Notes under the pieces: generated by a model | Seen by the model: the letters and a program-made list of their open reading frames with translations, nothing else | Told to the model about the DNA's origin: nothing | Database searches by the model: none | From: Paludibacter sp. | GTDB taxonomy: Bacteria > Bacteroidota > Bacteroidia > Bacteroidales > Paludibacteraceae | Reading direction: 5' to 3' | Assembly: GCA_031284665.1 (NCBI GenBank) | Contig: JAITXR010000253.1 | Coordinates: 1 to 5,224, forward strand | DNA: 5,224 nucleotides | Shown here: one piece after another, positions 1-5,224 of the stretch | Layout: each line of letters opens with the position of its first letter | Position numbering within the stretch: position 1 is the first letter of the stretch | Program-made: the position numbers and the translations under genes

Positions 1-2794
1 ATGTTCCTGATGGAGTTGTTCCGGTAAAGATTTCAAGATATTTGGTATAATCGGTCAAATCTATTTTACCGGATGTAAATTGCTCAACTAAATCTGCTAA
101 ACTTGTCGGAACTCCACTACTGCCTTTTTTTGCTGCATCGGCTGTTTTTGCGTCTTCTGCTGCTTTAAGTGCTGCTGCATCTGCTATTGCTTGCGCCTCT
201 TCGGGCGTTTTGCCTTCTGCTATTGCTTTTTCATACGCCGATTTTCCTGTCGCTTCGGCAATAACTGTGTACATATTAAGTCCCGCGCTTGCAAGGTGTG
301 TAAATGCAGTTGCTTTTTCCCATACGGATTGCATTTTTTTACCTCCTACGCCAAATGCTTTGAAAATTTCCATTAGTGCAGATACAAGGGCTAAGCCTGT
401 GGATAGCCACACGGCAATACCGGCAATCACAGGTGCGGCTCCAAGTCCGGGATTTGCTTCCAAGTATTTTGCTACACAATAGTCGTAATAATTGGCTACA
501 TCGTCAATGCCCTGCAAAGCATTTGTTCTTACAGTAGATACAGGTAGAAAATCTGTTGCTACTGCTACTAATTTTGTATTCGGAGTTAGTGTTGTTGTTG
601 ACTTGACTAATTCCGACACCGGTGATTGCTTTAAATCCAATGCATCAGCCTCTATTTCACGTTGAATTGCAGCATCGGATAATTTGTAAAATGCAGGTTT
701 GTAATTAATTATACTAAAATCCTGATATACCGGTAATCCCTGTTTTTCTTCTTCTTCTTTTGCAGCCTGTACACGTGCCATTTCTTCTAATGTAGGAATT
801 ACAACTTCATTATAGGCTTGTAAATGAGTTGCATCAGTTTCGCTAAGCCAATCATTACCAGAAAAACGTTCGTAAAAAGTATTAGGGTTAATGATATTTT
901 TGCCTCGCGCATTTTCGACCAACTCTACTTCTATTTGAATATTTGTAAATTGTTTGCCAAGTTCATCAAACAGTTGCTCCGGCGTTTTGTTCGCAAGGTT
1001 ATTTGCGAGTTTACCGGTGGGAGCAAATACATCACGACTTGCTACTATTTGGTCAACAAGTTTACGCGATTTTTTGGAGATTGAGGTTGTGGTTGTCGAG
1101 CCTTCCCAATTGTATATCCCCCACCCGCGTATATAATGCAGGCGAACAATAAAGGTTAAATAGATATTGAGAACATTGTAAAAAGTTACCAATATATTTT
1201 TTTTGTCGTCGTTGTCTAAGTCTGCCTCTTCCTCGTAGTCCTGTACTTCCGCAGGATTTTCGAGGTTTTCATCTTCTATTTCGCCGTTTGCGTTGCGTTG
1301 TCCTTTTTCGGTTTCGGCTGCTTGGTCGTACAACTGTGCTTCGGTTAGCAAGTTGGGACTTTTGGTGAAAATGGTGTCGATTATCCGCTCAAACCAATTT
1401 TTGTCTTTGAGTTGCGCTGCATCTACATTGCCGGTTTCGGCTATAAATCGGCTCGCTCCACGAGTAATGGTTTTTTTCAGATTTTCGGCATCGCCGCCAA
1501 TTTTTTCGTATTTTGATTTTGTGGCTTCCCATACTTTTACTGCTTTGTCGTACTGTTCATCGCTATAACCGGCTGCGATGGCATATCTGCGAGTTTGGAT
1601 GCCTACAAAATTATTTGTAGCAAGGTCGAATAAGTTGCAATTAACCATAAATAGAAATGCAGAGCGCATCAGTATGGTAATTGGATTGTATTTGATGATA
1701 AACTTGATAATAATTTTCACAAGTTTGCCCAGCGAGTTCCACACCAGCCCACGAAAAGTTTTTGAGCCTAATTTACGGAAAAATTCACCGATGTTTTTCC
1801 CCAATTTTTTGAAAAAACTGATGATACTTCCAAGTCCACCTGCAAGTTGTCCGGTCATAGTGCCGGTAGCAGCAAGTTGAGCAATTACGTTATTACGTAA
1901 ATCGGTATCAAAGTATTTGATAAGATGCTGTAAATAAGCAATTTCAGTTTGTGCCTGCAAGTCGGATGTAAAATAGTCCTGCGGACGATTGCTTATTAAA
2001 TAAAGCGTATCGATAAGATATTGACGTACATTGAAATCGGCGTTGTTAGTGGCGTTTAGCACTCGTCCGGATGCTACTCCGTAGAGTGTTTTGCGATACG
2101 TAGCATCTACGCCCGAAAGTCCGCAAATACCTTCGATTTTTTCGCTTGTGGCTTTTTCGCGTTTGCGCAATGCGTGTATTTTGGCACGCTGAAAAGTTTT
2201 GTGTTGCACAAAAAATGGATTGGCTGCCACAAAATCAATTTCACCATCGGCAATATCGGGATAGAGCGCAGCAAGTATCAGGGCAAAAAAACCGTTACGA
2301 TTGGTTTTGCGCTTTATCTTACCGGCAGCATTTACATCGTAATCCCATTGGTTGTACTCGTCATCGTTGTCAATGTGCCAAGCATCCTCATAAAAGTGAT
2401 TATTCAGGATATTGGAGAGAATTAATCTCTCCTCTATATCTGCCTGACGGCGCAATACGCTCTCGCGTTCTGACGTATCCCACGCATCTACCACGTTTTG
2501 TAACATAGTTTCCATTGTGGGTATTGCGCCGTTTCGTTGTGTATATTCGGTGAGCCTTTCGGCATTGTAAAGCAATTGGTTGAGTTCGGGCTGCTTTTTG
2601 TATGCGCTAAGTGTACGCTTAACGTGTGTAAACAGGCGTTCCTCATCTTCGATTGACGAATTGCCCGCATACGACAATATATCGTAACCGCTCGTTACTT
2701 TCGTTATCTCTCGAAAGTACGGCTTTGACGATGATTTACCTGCACCGGTATAATTGTCGTTCACTCCATTTAGAAATTGTATTGGCATTCCCAT
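1..2794 (-). CDS. Very large uncharacterised protein with several hydrophobic segments, 3' end cut off by window edge
   Basis: An uninterrupted frame of 931 codons runs from ATG at 2794 to the left edge; its stop lies outside. An in-frame TAA at 2806-2804 bounds the start; ATG at 2788 is the only close alternative. Seen in the translation: a charged helical N-terminal region (about 1-300); a Gly-rich amphipathic stretch (about 305-335, including QLAGGLGSIISFFKKLGKNI); a basic-hydrophobic block (about 352-395, around KLVKIIIKFIIKYNP); an acidic linker (about 493-532); a hydrophobic segment (533-552, NILVTFYNVLNIYLTFIV); a likely transmembrane helix (about 784-811); and an Ala/Lys/Glu-rich helical stretch (about 844-890). 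I recognise no catalytic motif. It has no -7 box of its own and probably shares the promoter of the upstream transglutaminase-like gene, 125 bp away. Size, hydrophobic blocks and context suggest a structural, membrane-associated or virion protein, but that is inference. That it is a real gene is almost certain; its function is unknown. Confidence 0.93.
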   Translation of the reverse strand, partial: MGMPIQFLNGVNDNYTGAGKSSSKPYFREITKVTSGYDILSYAGNSSIEDEERLFTHVKRTLSAYKKQPELNQLLYNAERLTEYTQRNGAIPTMETMLQNVVDAWDTSERESVLRRQADIEERLILSNILNNHFYEDAWHIDNDDEYNQWDYDVNAAGKIKRKTNRNGFFALILAALYPDIADGEIDFVAANPFFVQHKTFQRAKIHALRKREKATSEKIEGICGLSGVDATYRKTLYGVASGRVLNATNNADFNVRQYLIDTLYLISNRPQDYFTSDLQAQTEIAYLQHLIKYFDTDLRNNVIAQLAATGTMTGQLAGGLGSIISFFKKLGKNIGEFFRKLGSKTFRGLVWNSLGKLVKIIIKFIIKYNPITILMRSAFLFMVNCNLFDLATNNFVGIQTRRYAIAAGYSDEQYDKAVKVWEATKSKYEKIGGDAENLKKTITRGASRFIAETGNVDAAQLKDKNWFERIIDTIFTKSPNLLTEAQLYDQAAETEKGQRNANGEIEDENLENPAEVQDYEEEADLDNDDKKNILVTFYNVLNIYLTFIVRLHYIRGWGIYNWEGSTTTTSISKKSRKLVDQIVASRDVFAPTGKLANNLANKTPEQLFDELGKQFTNIQIEVELVENARGKNIINPNTFYERFSGNDWLSETDATHLQAYNEVVIPTLEEMARVQAAKEEEEKQGLPVYQDFSIINYKPAFYKLSDAAIQREIEADALDLKQSPVSELVKSTTTLTPNTKLVAVATDFLPVSTVRTNALQGIDDVANYYDYCVAKYLEANPGLGAAPVIAGIAVWLSTGLALVSALMEIFKAFGVGGKKMQSVWEKATAFTHLASAGLNMYTVIAEATGKSAYEKAIAEGKTPEEAQAIADAAALKAAEDAKTADAAKKGSSGVPTSLADLVEQFTSGKIDLTDYTKYLEIFTGTTPSGT

Positions 2795-2797
2795 AAT

Positions 2798-2825
2798 TAA
2801 TAGTTAATAGTTTATAGTGAATAGT
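2798..2825. repeat. Four-unit 7-bp tandem repeat abutting the start of the large gene
   Basis: Plus-strand units are TAATAGT, TAATAGT, TTATAGT and GAATAGT in exact 7-bp register. On the coding (minus) strand this reads as ACTATTA-type units ending three bases before the ATG at 2794, so the array forms the immediate untranslated leader of the large gene. Such a short array can change copy number by replication slippage, which would alter the leader but not the reading frame. Any effect on expression is inference. Confidence 0.8.
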
Positions 2826-2829
2826 TTCC

Positions 2830-2880
2830 TAATTAGTAGTTTTTTTCGCCCTTTCGAGCCTTCGTCCCTTAATTAGTAGT
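2830..2880. repeat. Pair of 11-bp direct repeats, 40 bp apart
   Basis: TAATTAGTAGT occurs at 2830-2840 and again at 2870-2880, exactly 40 bp apart, with a more GC-rich spacer (TTTCGCCCTTTCGAGCCTTC is part of it). The pair sits between the two 7-bp arrays in the gap between the transglutaminase-like gene and the large gene. It could be a paired protein-binding site or the remnant of a duplication. I see no terminator hairpin here, so transcription through the gap is plausible. Confidence 0.6.
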
Positions 2881-2888
2881 ATTTTCAC

Positions 2889-2916
2889 TTTACATTTTAC
2901 ATTTTACATTTTACAT
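2889..2916. repeat. Four perfect copies of a 7-bp repeat just after the transglutaminase-like gene
   Basis: TTTACAT is repeated four times without error on the plus strand; on the coding strand the unit is ATGTAAA. The array starts three bases past the TGA stop (2922-2920) of the transglutaminase-like gene. Each coding-strand copy contains ATGTAA, a start codon followed at once by a stop, and the 7-bp period places successive copies in different frames. This looks like a heptanucleotide microsatellite; a role in translation coupling is speculative. Confidence 0.85.
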
Positions 2917-2919
2917 TAA

Positions 2920-4011
2920 TCAAAAATCTTTATGTTTTGAAGTTGGTTTTTCGTAAAAACAGCGGTCAACCACAGGGTCGCAAACGTAGTAGTTTGCACC
3001 GTTATCTGTTGGCACTATTACATATACGTGCTGGTAATTGTCGCGCCCATTGTAGGCTGCAATGCGGAATTTGTAGGCAATGCCCAAATTTTCGAGTATT
3101 GAGCCTATCAGAACGCTGTAACAGTCGCAGTCGCCGCGTCTGTCCCACAGTGTGCGCAACGGTCGGCGAACTTGCTCGATTGTACGGCTGTCCTCCTCAT
3201 ATTTTATGTAATTGTAAACGAAATCGAAAATGTTTTGCAGCGTTTCGGGTACGGTTTTACCTTCGAGATGTGCTGCAAGTGTGGTTGTGTCGGATTTATA
3301 TTTGCGGGCTGCCTCGTGCATTAATTGTACTGTGTCTTCCACATCGCCATCGGCATTCACAATCAGGTCGTCGTGTCCAAGTAAAGTTTTGGGAGGTATG
3401 TACATCTCGTATTCGGCAAATGGGCGAATACGGCGGGCTGTATTGGCTACAAGTCCTAATCCTGAAACGGCTTTTTGAGTTTCCTGTTTTACTTCCACTG
3501 TGTCGCCAAATTTTGAGGCAAACGAGAAAATTATGGCGCGGTTGAATATGCAGGTTGCTCGCATCTCGAAATCAGCAATCAGTTGTTGAAATGCTGCTGC
3601 ATTAATACCACTTGCTAAAATAGTGTTGACAATAGAGCCGCCAACGGAAACAAGATTAAATATAGATATGGTAATGCTAAGCCCTTTGAGTGTGGAAATT
3701 GAGTTGCCTTTTACGGTAATTTCGCTTGATGTTGGCAGCGACTGTGCTACAATTTTATTTTTGTAAGCAATGTCTATTGCCTGAATGCCAACTGTTACCT
3801 GTTCGGCTGTACGATTGGCAAAATCAACGGCAATAGGAATGGTAATGCCCGACAGCAGGTCGATTTTAATTTTACTTAGCCCACCGTCCAATTTGGGGGT
3901 AATGGACAGCAAGTTGTAGAACGATTGCAGCGATTTGACTTTGGATAACGCCCAAACGCCAACAGCAGCAACTACACCAACCGGAATGACTATTTTTAAT
4001 AATTTGTTCAT
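2920..4011 (-). CDS. Membrane-anchored LEA-like / transglutaminase-like cysteine peptidase-fold protein
   Basis: A 363-aa protein. I chose ATG at 4011; a TTG two codons upstream (4017) is possible, and an in-frame TAA at 4028-4026 rules out anything longer. Residues 4-22 (LLKIVIPVGVVAAVGVWAL) form an N-terminal transmembrane anchor. About 38-120 is a beta-rich stretch (PKLDGGLSKIKIDLLSGITI, then IPIAVDFANRTAEQVTVGI) resembling LEA14/WHy-type domains. About 225-355 is a transglutaminase-like domain: the GDCDCYSVL motif gives the probable nucleophile Cys295, YQHVYVIV gives His328, and YYVCDPVVD gives Asp345, so the triad appears complete. This fold serves as cysteine peptidase, transglutaminase or amidase; the substrate cannot be told from sequence. 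The anchor suggests the domain is held at the inner membrane, probably facing the periplasm. It is first in a likely operon with the large gene downstream. The transglutaminase-like call is firm; the LEA-like call is moderate. Confidence 0.93.
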   Translation of the reverse strand: MNKLLKIVIPVGVVAAVGVWALSKVKSLQSFYNLLSITPKLDGGLSKIKIDLLSGITIPIAVDFANRTAEQVTVGIQAIDIAYKNKIVAQSLPTSSEITVKGNSISTLKGLSITISIFNLVSVGGSIVNTILASGINAAAFQQLIADFEMRATCIFNRAIIFSFASKFGDTVEVKQETQKAVSGLGLVANTARRIRPFAEYEMYIPPKTLLGHDDLIVNADGDVEDTVQLMHEAARKYKSDTTTLAAHLEGKTVPETLQNIFDFVYNYIKYEEDSRTIEQVRRPLRTLWDRRGDCDCYSVLIGSILENLGIAYKFRIAAYNGRDNYQHVYVIVPTDNGANYYVCDPVVDRCFYEKPTSKHKDF

Positions 4012-4041
4012 TTGCAAACAGAAAATTTATTTTTTTTCGTC

Positions 4042-4052
4042 TGCAAATATAA
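4042..4052 (-). promoter_or_regulatory. Bacteroidetes-type -7 promoter element for the transglutaminase-like operon
   Basis: The minus strand reads TTATATTTGCA, which fits the Bacteroidetes -7 consensus TAnnTTTG and is identical over 11 bases to the boxes before the antitoxin and HTH genes. It lies 30 nt upstream of the ATG at 4011. No TTTG-like -33 element is evident at the expected distance; instead the decamer repeats (4071-4130) begin about 20 bp upstream, which suggests activator or repressor control. Confidence 0.65.
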
Positions 4053-4070
4053 TGTGAGGGAAAATGGCGG

Positions 4071-4130
4071 TGTCCGCTTTTGTCCGCTTTTGTCCGCTTA
4101 ATGTAGTTTAATGTAGTTTAAAGTAGTTTT
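4071..4130. repeat. Two abutting sets of three 10-bp tandem repeats upstream of the operon promoter
   Basis: Plus strand: TGTCCGCTTT twice, then TGTCCGCTTA, followed without a gap by ATGTAGTTTA twice and AAGTAGTTTT. The sixty bases are thus six decamers of two related types, each carrying GT near its start and a T-run near its end. A 10-bp period is close to one DNA helical turn, so proteins bound to successive units would lie on the same face. Position upstream of the -7 box at 4052-4042 suggests an operator or activator array. It could instead be a recombination or replication site; nothing in the window decides. Confidence 0.85.
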
Positions 4131-4146
4131 CTCGTTAAATTTTAAT

Positions 4147-4176
4147 AAAAAAAAAGCCGAACATTGTCGGACTTTT
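4147..4176 (-). terminator. Rho-independent terminator after the PIN-domain gene
   Basis: On the minus strand AAAAGTCCGA pairs with TCGGCTTTT around a six-base CAATGT loop, with one bulged T in the left arm. The stem runs into a tract of nine T (complement of 4147-4155). It lies 48 nt past the TAA of the PIN gene at 4225 and ends the antitoxin-toxin transcript. The other side also has a weaker, interrupted T-rich run, so some bidirectional activity is possible, but no plus-strand gene needs it. Confidence 0.8.
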
Positions 4177-4224
4177 ATTTTTTATTGGATGGAGCGATAA
4201 ATTAGTTAAGATTTTTTTTTGATA

Positions 4225-4674
4225 TTATTTTTTCTTTTTAAGTGCTAAATATTTATATGGCTCTAATGCCTCTATGCCTACAAAATTTAGGAAATGCCCT
4301 GTGTCATTAGTTATAATTTTACCACAACTGATTTTTTTACTTATAGAATAATGAATGAAGTCTTCTATATCGTTTCCAACAAAAGTTTTTTTCTTAAAAT
4401 AAAAAACATCATCTTCGCTCACCTCTAAAATTGTGATTTTTTGACGTATAAAATCTAAACACTCAAATATTTTTTCCTTTTTAAAAGGTTTACGTTTACT
4501 TGTTTTATTTTGTAGTTGTGTAACCATTTGCACCAATGCCAAAGTAGATGTATAAAGTTTTTCAGTCCTTTTAAAAAGAAAATTCAAACAATTTACATCG
4601 TCCGTTTGCCCTGTGAAATAATTGATTAACACATTGGTGTCTATGTACAAATGATAACTAAGATTTTCTGACAT
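4225..4674 (-). CDS. PIN-domain protein, probable VapC-like toxin (PIN_3-type)
   Basis: A 149-aa protein, normal length for a PIN toxin. ATG at 4674 gives MSENLSYHLYIDTNVLINYF; an upstream TTG at 4764 would overlap most of the antitoxin and is unlikely. PIN motifs: Asp12 in YIDTNVLIN near the N-terminus; NDIEDFIHYSISKK with Asp105 as the third acidic position; and ITNDTGHF with Asp124 near the C-terminus. PIN domains are metal-dependent ribonucleases, and VapC-type toxins cut tRNA or rRNA until neutralised by a partner. The usual second acidic residue (Glu in the helix after the second strand) appears to be Gln49 in STLALVQMVTQL. Related EDAIQ-type PIN proteins, as I recall, often carry Asn there, so this need not mean inactivity. 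The C-terminus ends in a Lys run. The gene starts one base after the antitoxin stop, which implies translational coupling, and is closed by the terminator at 4176-4147. Confidence 0.87.
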   Translation of the reverse strand: MSENLSYHLYIDTNVLINYFTGQTDDVNCLNFLFKRTEKLYTSTLALVQMVTQLQNKTSKRKPFKKEKIFECLDFIRQKITILEVSEDDVFYFKKKTFVGNDIEDFIHYSISKKISCGKIITNDTGHFLNFVGIEALEPYKYLALKKKK

Positions 4675-4675
4675 A

Positions 4676-4867
4676 TTAAAAAACAAGTTGTCTAAATTTT
4701 TTTCTTTCAACAGAAGTAACCATATTGATATTGTTTGCAATAAATTCGCGCGTTGCGTGTTCAATAACGTCCTTTTTTGACAAACCTGTTTTTTTTAGAA
4801 GCAATTTGAATAAATCATTTATCTGATTTTCAACCTCTTTTTTTGAAATTTCGTTGGTTGTTTCCAT
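4676..4867 (-). CDS. Small putative ribbon-helix-helix antitoxin
   Basis: A 63-aa charged protein from ATG at 4867 to TAA at 4678-4676, directly upstream of the PIN gene with a 1-nt gap, the usual antitoxin-first order. Residues about 13-44 (QINDLFKLLLKKTGLSKKDV, then IEHATREFIANN) resemble the two helices of a CopG/Arc-type ribbon-helix-helix protein, with TGLSKKDVIEHA as turn and second-helix start. The N-terminal beta strand that contacts DNA in that fold is not obvious in METTNEISKKEV, so the assignment is tentative. The short tail (about 45-63, ending KKFRQLVF) may bind the toxin. If this is an antitoxin it would neutralise the PIN protein and, together with it, repress the promoter at 4904-4894. 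Identification rests more on gene order than on sequence. Confidence 0.75.
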   Translation of the reverse strand: METTNEISKKEVENQINDLFKLLLKKTGLSKKDVIEHATREFIANNINMVTSVERKKFRQLVF

Positions 4868-4893
4868 AATATTATTGTGTTTATGTTTATGAG

Positions 4894-4904
4894 TGCAAAT
4901 ATAA
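4894..4904 (-). promoter_or_regulatory. Bacteroidetes-type -7 promoter element for the antitoxin-toxin pair
   Basis: The minus strand reads TTATATTTGCA, 26 nt upstream of the antitoxin ATG and only six bases past the stop of the HTH gene. The pair can therefore be transcribed on its own as well as by read-through. Upstream sequence is nearly pure A/T and I find no convincing -33 TTTG. Direct autoregulation by the antitoxin-toxin complex would be expected here, but no clear operator palindrome is visible. Confidence 0.65.
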
Positions 4905-4910
4905 AAAAAA

Positions 4911-5105
4911 TTATAAAATAATAGAATATTTTTCGCACAAATATTTTACGGCATTTGGCGGTAAAATTTTAGCGGTTGTGCTGCATTTCATTTCCGACAG
5001 TTCTGTAGTATCGTTCTTTAACCAACGACGAAAAGTTTCAGAACTGACACCTGCTGCATTTGCTAAATCGCTTTTATAACTTGCTTTGTACTTTACAGTT
5101 TCCAT
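4911..5105 (-). CDS. Small helix-turn-helix DNA-binding protein
   Basis: A 64-aa protein from ATG at 5105 to TAA at 4913-4911. Residues 11-29 (KSDLANAAGVSSETFRRWL) form a clear helix-turn-helix: a DLA helix, the AGVS turn and a recognition helix with TFRRWL. A short charged linker follows, then a second conserved-looking block, ILPPNAVKYLCEKYSIIL (47-64). I have the impression that short proteins of this pattern are common on Bacteroidetes mobile elements, but I cannot name a family. It lies between the iteron-like repeats and the antitoxin-toxin pair and has its own promoter box with a very short leader. Likely roles are local transcription control, copy-number control or an excisionase-like function. 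DNA binding is a firm inference from the motif; the target is unknown. Confidence 0.85.
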   Translation of the reverse strand: METVKYKASYKSDLANAAGVSSETFRRWLKNDTTELSEMKCSTTAKILPPNAVKYLCEKYSIIL

Positions 5106-5119
5106 ATCCTTATTATTTT

Positions 5120-5155
5120 TGCAAATATAAAATAATATATTTTCTTTCAGACAAA
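5120..5155 (-). promoter_or_regulatory. Promoter of the HTH gene
   Basis: TTATATTTGCA at 5130-5120 on the minus strand matches the other two -7 boxes. A TTTG at 5155-5152, 22 nt upstream of the TATATTTG core, is a candidate -33 element; the spacing is a little long. Only 14 nt separate the box from the ATG at 5105, so the leader would be a few bases long. AAGGAT lies immediately before the ATG but is too close to be a standard ribosome binding site. Confidence 0.65.
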
Positions 5156-5175
5156 AATTAACACTTTTTTTGCTC

Positions 5176-5224
5176 GTGAGAAGTTTTGATACCCTTGTGA
5201 GAAGTTTTTGGCACTCCGTGAGAA
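5176..5224. repeat. 21-bp-period direct repeats (iterons), candidate replication origin continuing past the window
   Basis: GTGAGAAGTTTT occurs at 5176-5187 and 5197-5208, and a third copy starts at 5218 (GTGAGAA before the edge). Starts are exactly 21 bp apart, two helical turns, and the bases between cores are not conserved. Spaced 20-22-bp repeats with a conserved core are typical of initiator-binding iterons in theta-replicating plasmids, for example those with Rep_3-type initiators. The adjoining stretch 5106-5170 is strongly A/T-rich and could serve as the unwinding element; I see no gene in it beyond the HTH promoter. A replication initiator gene would be expected just beyond position 5224. 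Confidence 0.8.

Noticed and set aside
2414..2432. Inverted repeat GGAGAGA / TCTCTCC with a 5-base loop
   Set aside because: It lies inside the coding sequence of the large gene (around EERLILS), has no T tract, and is short enough to arise by chance from the codons used.
191..2508. Several plus-strand open frames of 60-120 codons
   Set aside because: All are antisense to the large minus-strand gene, whose frame is uninterrupted throughout, and none shows a recognisable domain.
2488..2670. 60-codon open frame on the minus strand inside the large gene
   Set aside because: It is an alternative frame of the large gene, with no motif and no initiation signal.
2937..3545. 202-codon open frame on the plus strand
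   Set aside because: It is fully antisense to the transglutaminase-like gene, has a Cys/Arg/Leu-rich composition typical of an antisense shadow, and shows no domain or promoter.
4012..4017. TTG start two codons upstream of the transglutaminase-like gene
   Set aside because: An ATG lies only six bases further in at 4011, and the two extra residues add nothing to the membrane anchor.
4053..4059. GTGAG sequence near the operon promoter resembling the iteron core
   Set aside because: Only five bases match the GTGAGAAGTTTT core and there is no periodic partner, so chance is the simplest explanation.
4071..4130. CRISPR-like array
   Set aside because: The units are 10 bp and directly adjacent, with no spacers, and no cas gene is present.
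4675..4764. Upstream TTG start that would lengthen the PIN protein by 30 residues
   Set aside because: It overlaps most of the second half of the antitoxin gene in another frame, and the ATG at 4674 places the first PIN motif at the normal distance from the N-terminus.

Overview
The window looks like part of a mobile or extrachromosomal element of a Bacteroidetes (Bacteroidota) bacterium. The clues are a moderately AT-rich composition, start codons without clear Shine-Dalgarno sequences, and three identical copies of TTATATTTGCA, which fits the Bacteroidetes -7 promoter consensus TAnnTTTG. Each copy lies 14 to 30 nt upstream of a start codon. All five recognisable genes are on the minus strand, so the window is best read from right to left. 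I saw no rRNA, tRNA, CRISPR array, transposase or integrase.

Right to left: at the right edge (5176-5224) direct repeats of GTGAGAAGTTTT recur with an exact 21-bp period and run off the window. They look like iterons, the initiator-binding sites of plasmid or phage replication origins. Next come a 64-aa helix-turn-helix protein (5105-4911), then a toxin-antitoxin-like pair: a 63-aa putative ribbon-helix-helix antitoxin (4867-4676) and a 149-aa PIN-domain protein (4674-4225), one nucleotide apart. A rho-independent terminator (4176-4147) closes this AT-rich maintenance region.

The second half is a separate transcription unit. Its promoter region contains two abutting sets of three 10-bp repeats (4071-4130). 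It drives a 363-aa membrane-anchored protein (4011-2920) that combines a probable LEA14/WHy-like domain with a transglutaminase-like cysteine-peptidase domain whose Cys-His-Asp triad is intact. After a 125-bp gap made largely of short tandem repeats follows a very large gene, open from 2794 to the left edge (at least 931 codons, no stop seen). It encodes a multi-domain protein with several hydrophobic segments that I cannot assign to a family.

Interpretation, kept apart from observation: origin-like iterons, a small DNA-binding protein, an addiction module, and an operon with a membrane-anchored transglutaminase-like enzyme and a giant partly hydrophobic protein together suggest a plasmid, a phage-plasmid or an integrated non-tailed phage. 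The large protein and the enzyme would then be the element's envelope or virion module. No capsid, packaging or conjugation gene is visible in the window to settle this.
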